Source: Bacillus sp. AFS041924 (GTDB lineage Bacteria; Bacillota; Bacilli; Bacillales; Bacillaceae_G). From it: 64,000 bases of DNA. The position numbers and the translations under genes are program-made. How positions within the stretch are numbered: position 1 is the stretch's first letter; every line of letters begins with the position of its first letter. The notes under the pieces were generated by a model. That model ran no database searches, had not been told where the DNA came from, and saw only the letters and a list, made by a program, of their open reading frames with translations. The DNA lies in NCBI RefSeq assembly GCF_002577195.1, contig NZ_NULG01000038.1:48327-112326 (forward strand), given 5' to 3'. Below, piece after piece: positions 63,531-64,000 of the stretch.

Positions 63531-63794
63531 TTGGAGTGGAAAAAGGAGGCTGACTCAAAAGCCCTATTTGATTACTTACTTTGTATACCTATTCTAGGTA
63601 TCCTTATTTATATTTTTACAACAAATACAAATAGAAATGATTTTTATGACGGTATTGGTATGGTTATAGTTTCAGTAATATTATTATTGAGGTCTATTGA
63701 ACATTTTTTATTGAAAAAGAAAGATTATTTTTATTATTACGTAATATTTGCAGTTTTTGTATTCTTATTAGGATTAGACAATATTCTAAGATAA
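63531..63794 (+). CDS. Possible small membrane protein with doubtful start
   Basis: 87 codons from TTG, encoding three hydrophobic segments (about 12-28, 41-55, 68-85). The segment pattern and basic loops look protein-like. However, the only Shine-Dalgarno sequence (AAGGAGG, 63543-63549) lies inside the frame and no start codon follows it at a useful distance. It may be a decayed gene or use an unusual start. Confidence 0.4.
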   Translation: MEWKKEADSKALFDYLLCIPILGILIYIFTTNTNRNDFYDGIGMVIVSVILLLRSIEHFLLKKKDYFYYYVIFAVFVFLLGLDNILR

Positions 63795-64000
63795 AAAAAT
63801 TCCACATTCCTTATCCAACTAATGCATGTATTAGTCGAACAAGGAATTAATAAATACCTTTATAAATTTAAAATCATTAATTAATTAATTAAAGTATGAT
63901 TCATGTTACTTATTAAAGTTTAATCAAAATTTGAACCCATATCACATTGCTAACATGATCTAGTCGATGTACTATGCAGTAAACAACGTTTAAGAATTAG
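63795..64000. other. Intergenic DNA at window end
   Basis: About 200 bp, AT-rich, with no gene, hairpin or repeat that I can support. Confidence 0.5.

Overview
The window is AT-rich DNA from a spore-forming member of the Bacillaceae. Pointers are a sporulenol-synthase-type cyclase, a yodTSRQP/kamA/yokU locus laid out as in Bacillus subtilis, Shine-Dalgarno sites of the AAGGAGG type, and copies of a GC-richer intergenic repeat common in this family. No rRNA or tRNA gene was seen and I cannot fix the genus.

Layout. (1) 0.1-4.3 kb: a lichenan/cellobiose-type PTS operon (IIC, an RDD membrane protein, IIB, IIA, GH4 6-phospho-beta-glucosidase) closed by a strong terminator. (2) 4.8-14.6 kb: a 1601-residue secreted subtilase with C-terminal wall-binding repeats, an APC permease, an orphan HlyD/YknX-like adaptor and an MFS organic-acid transporter. 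(3) 15.0-27.5 kb: an aromatic-degradation cluster with hydrolase, IclR regulator, cupin, extradiol dioxygenase, a degenerate SDR, a ThDP-dependent decarboxylase-like enzyme, aldehyde dehydrogenase, an aspartate-dehydrogenase-like enzyme, Rieske dioxygenase alpha and beta, and a cis-diol dehydrogenase. An 18-bp palindrome recurs at three promoters around the IclR gene. A 1.45-kb IS607-like element carrying an intact TnpB sits exactly between the ribosome binding site and the start codon of the last gene. (4) 27.8-31.4 kb: small genes (YciI, DUF2185/Imm33-like, a Cys-rich protein) and sqhC. (5) 31.7-40 kb: the yodTSRQP-kamA-yokU lysine/beta-lysine genes, here split by a sigma-54 activator gene and with a near-perfect sigma-54 promoter before kamA. 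(6) 40-61 kb: an amino-acid and polyamine catabolic island: LysP, a second permease, an agmatinase-family ureohydrolase, PuuP, glutamate dehydrogenase, a 710-residue sigma-54 activator, putrescine aminotransferase, aminoaldehyde dehydrogenase, GabT, GabD, a class III CoA-transferase and a glutaryl-CoA-dehydrogenase-like enzyme. (7) 61.5-64 kb: small conserved genes of unknown role.

How it works together. In region 6, five promoters match the -24/-12 sigma-54 consensus, and four intergenic regions upstream of them carry the exact motif ATGCA-N4-TGAATAA. I read this as one sigma-54 regulon for putrescine, agmatine or guanidinobutyrate, GABA and probably cadaverine/glutarate, activated by the 710-residue regulator. 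kamA has a sixth sigma-54 promoter that lacks this motif and is probably served by the neighbouring 463-residue activator. In region 3 the gene set suggests that a side chain is trimmed (amino acid to keto acid to aldehyde to acid) before ring dihydroxylation and meta cleavage. The substrate is unknown, and no ferredoxin or reductase gene for the Rieske oxygenase lies in the window.

The intergenic DNA is unusual: a 52-bp tandem array of about 11 units with internal dyads, two unrelated five-copy arrays with a strict 21-bp period, and scattered copies of the Bacillaceae repeat.
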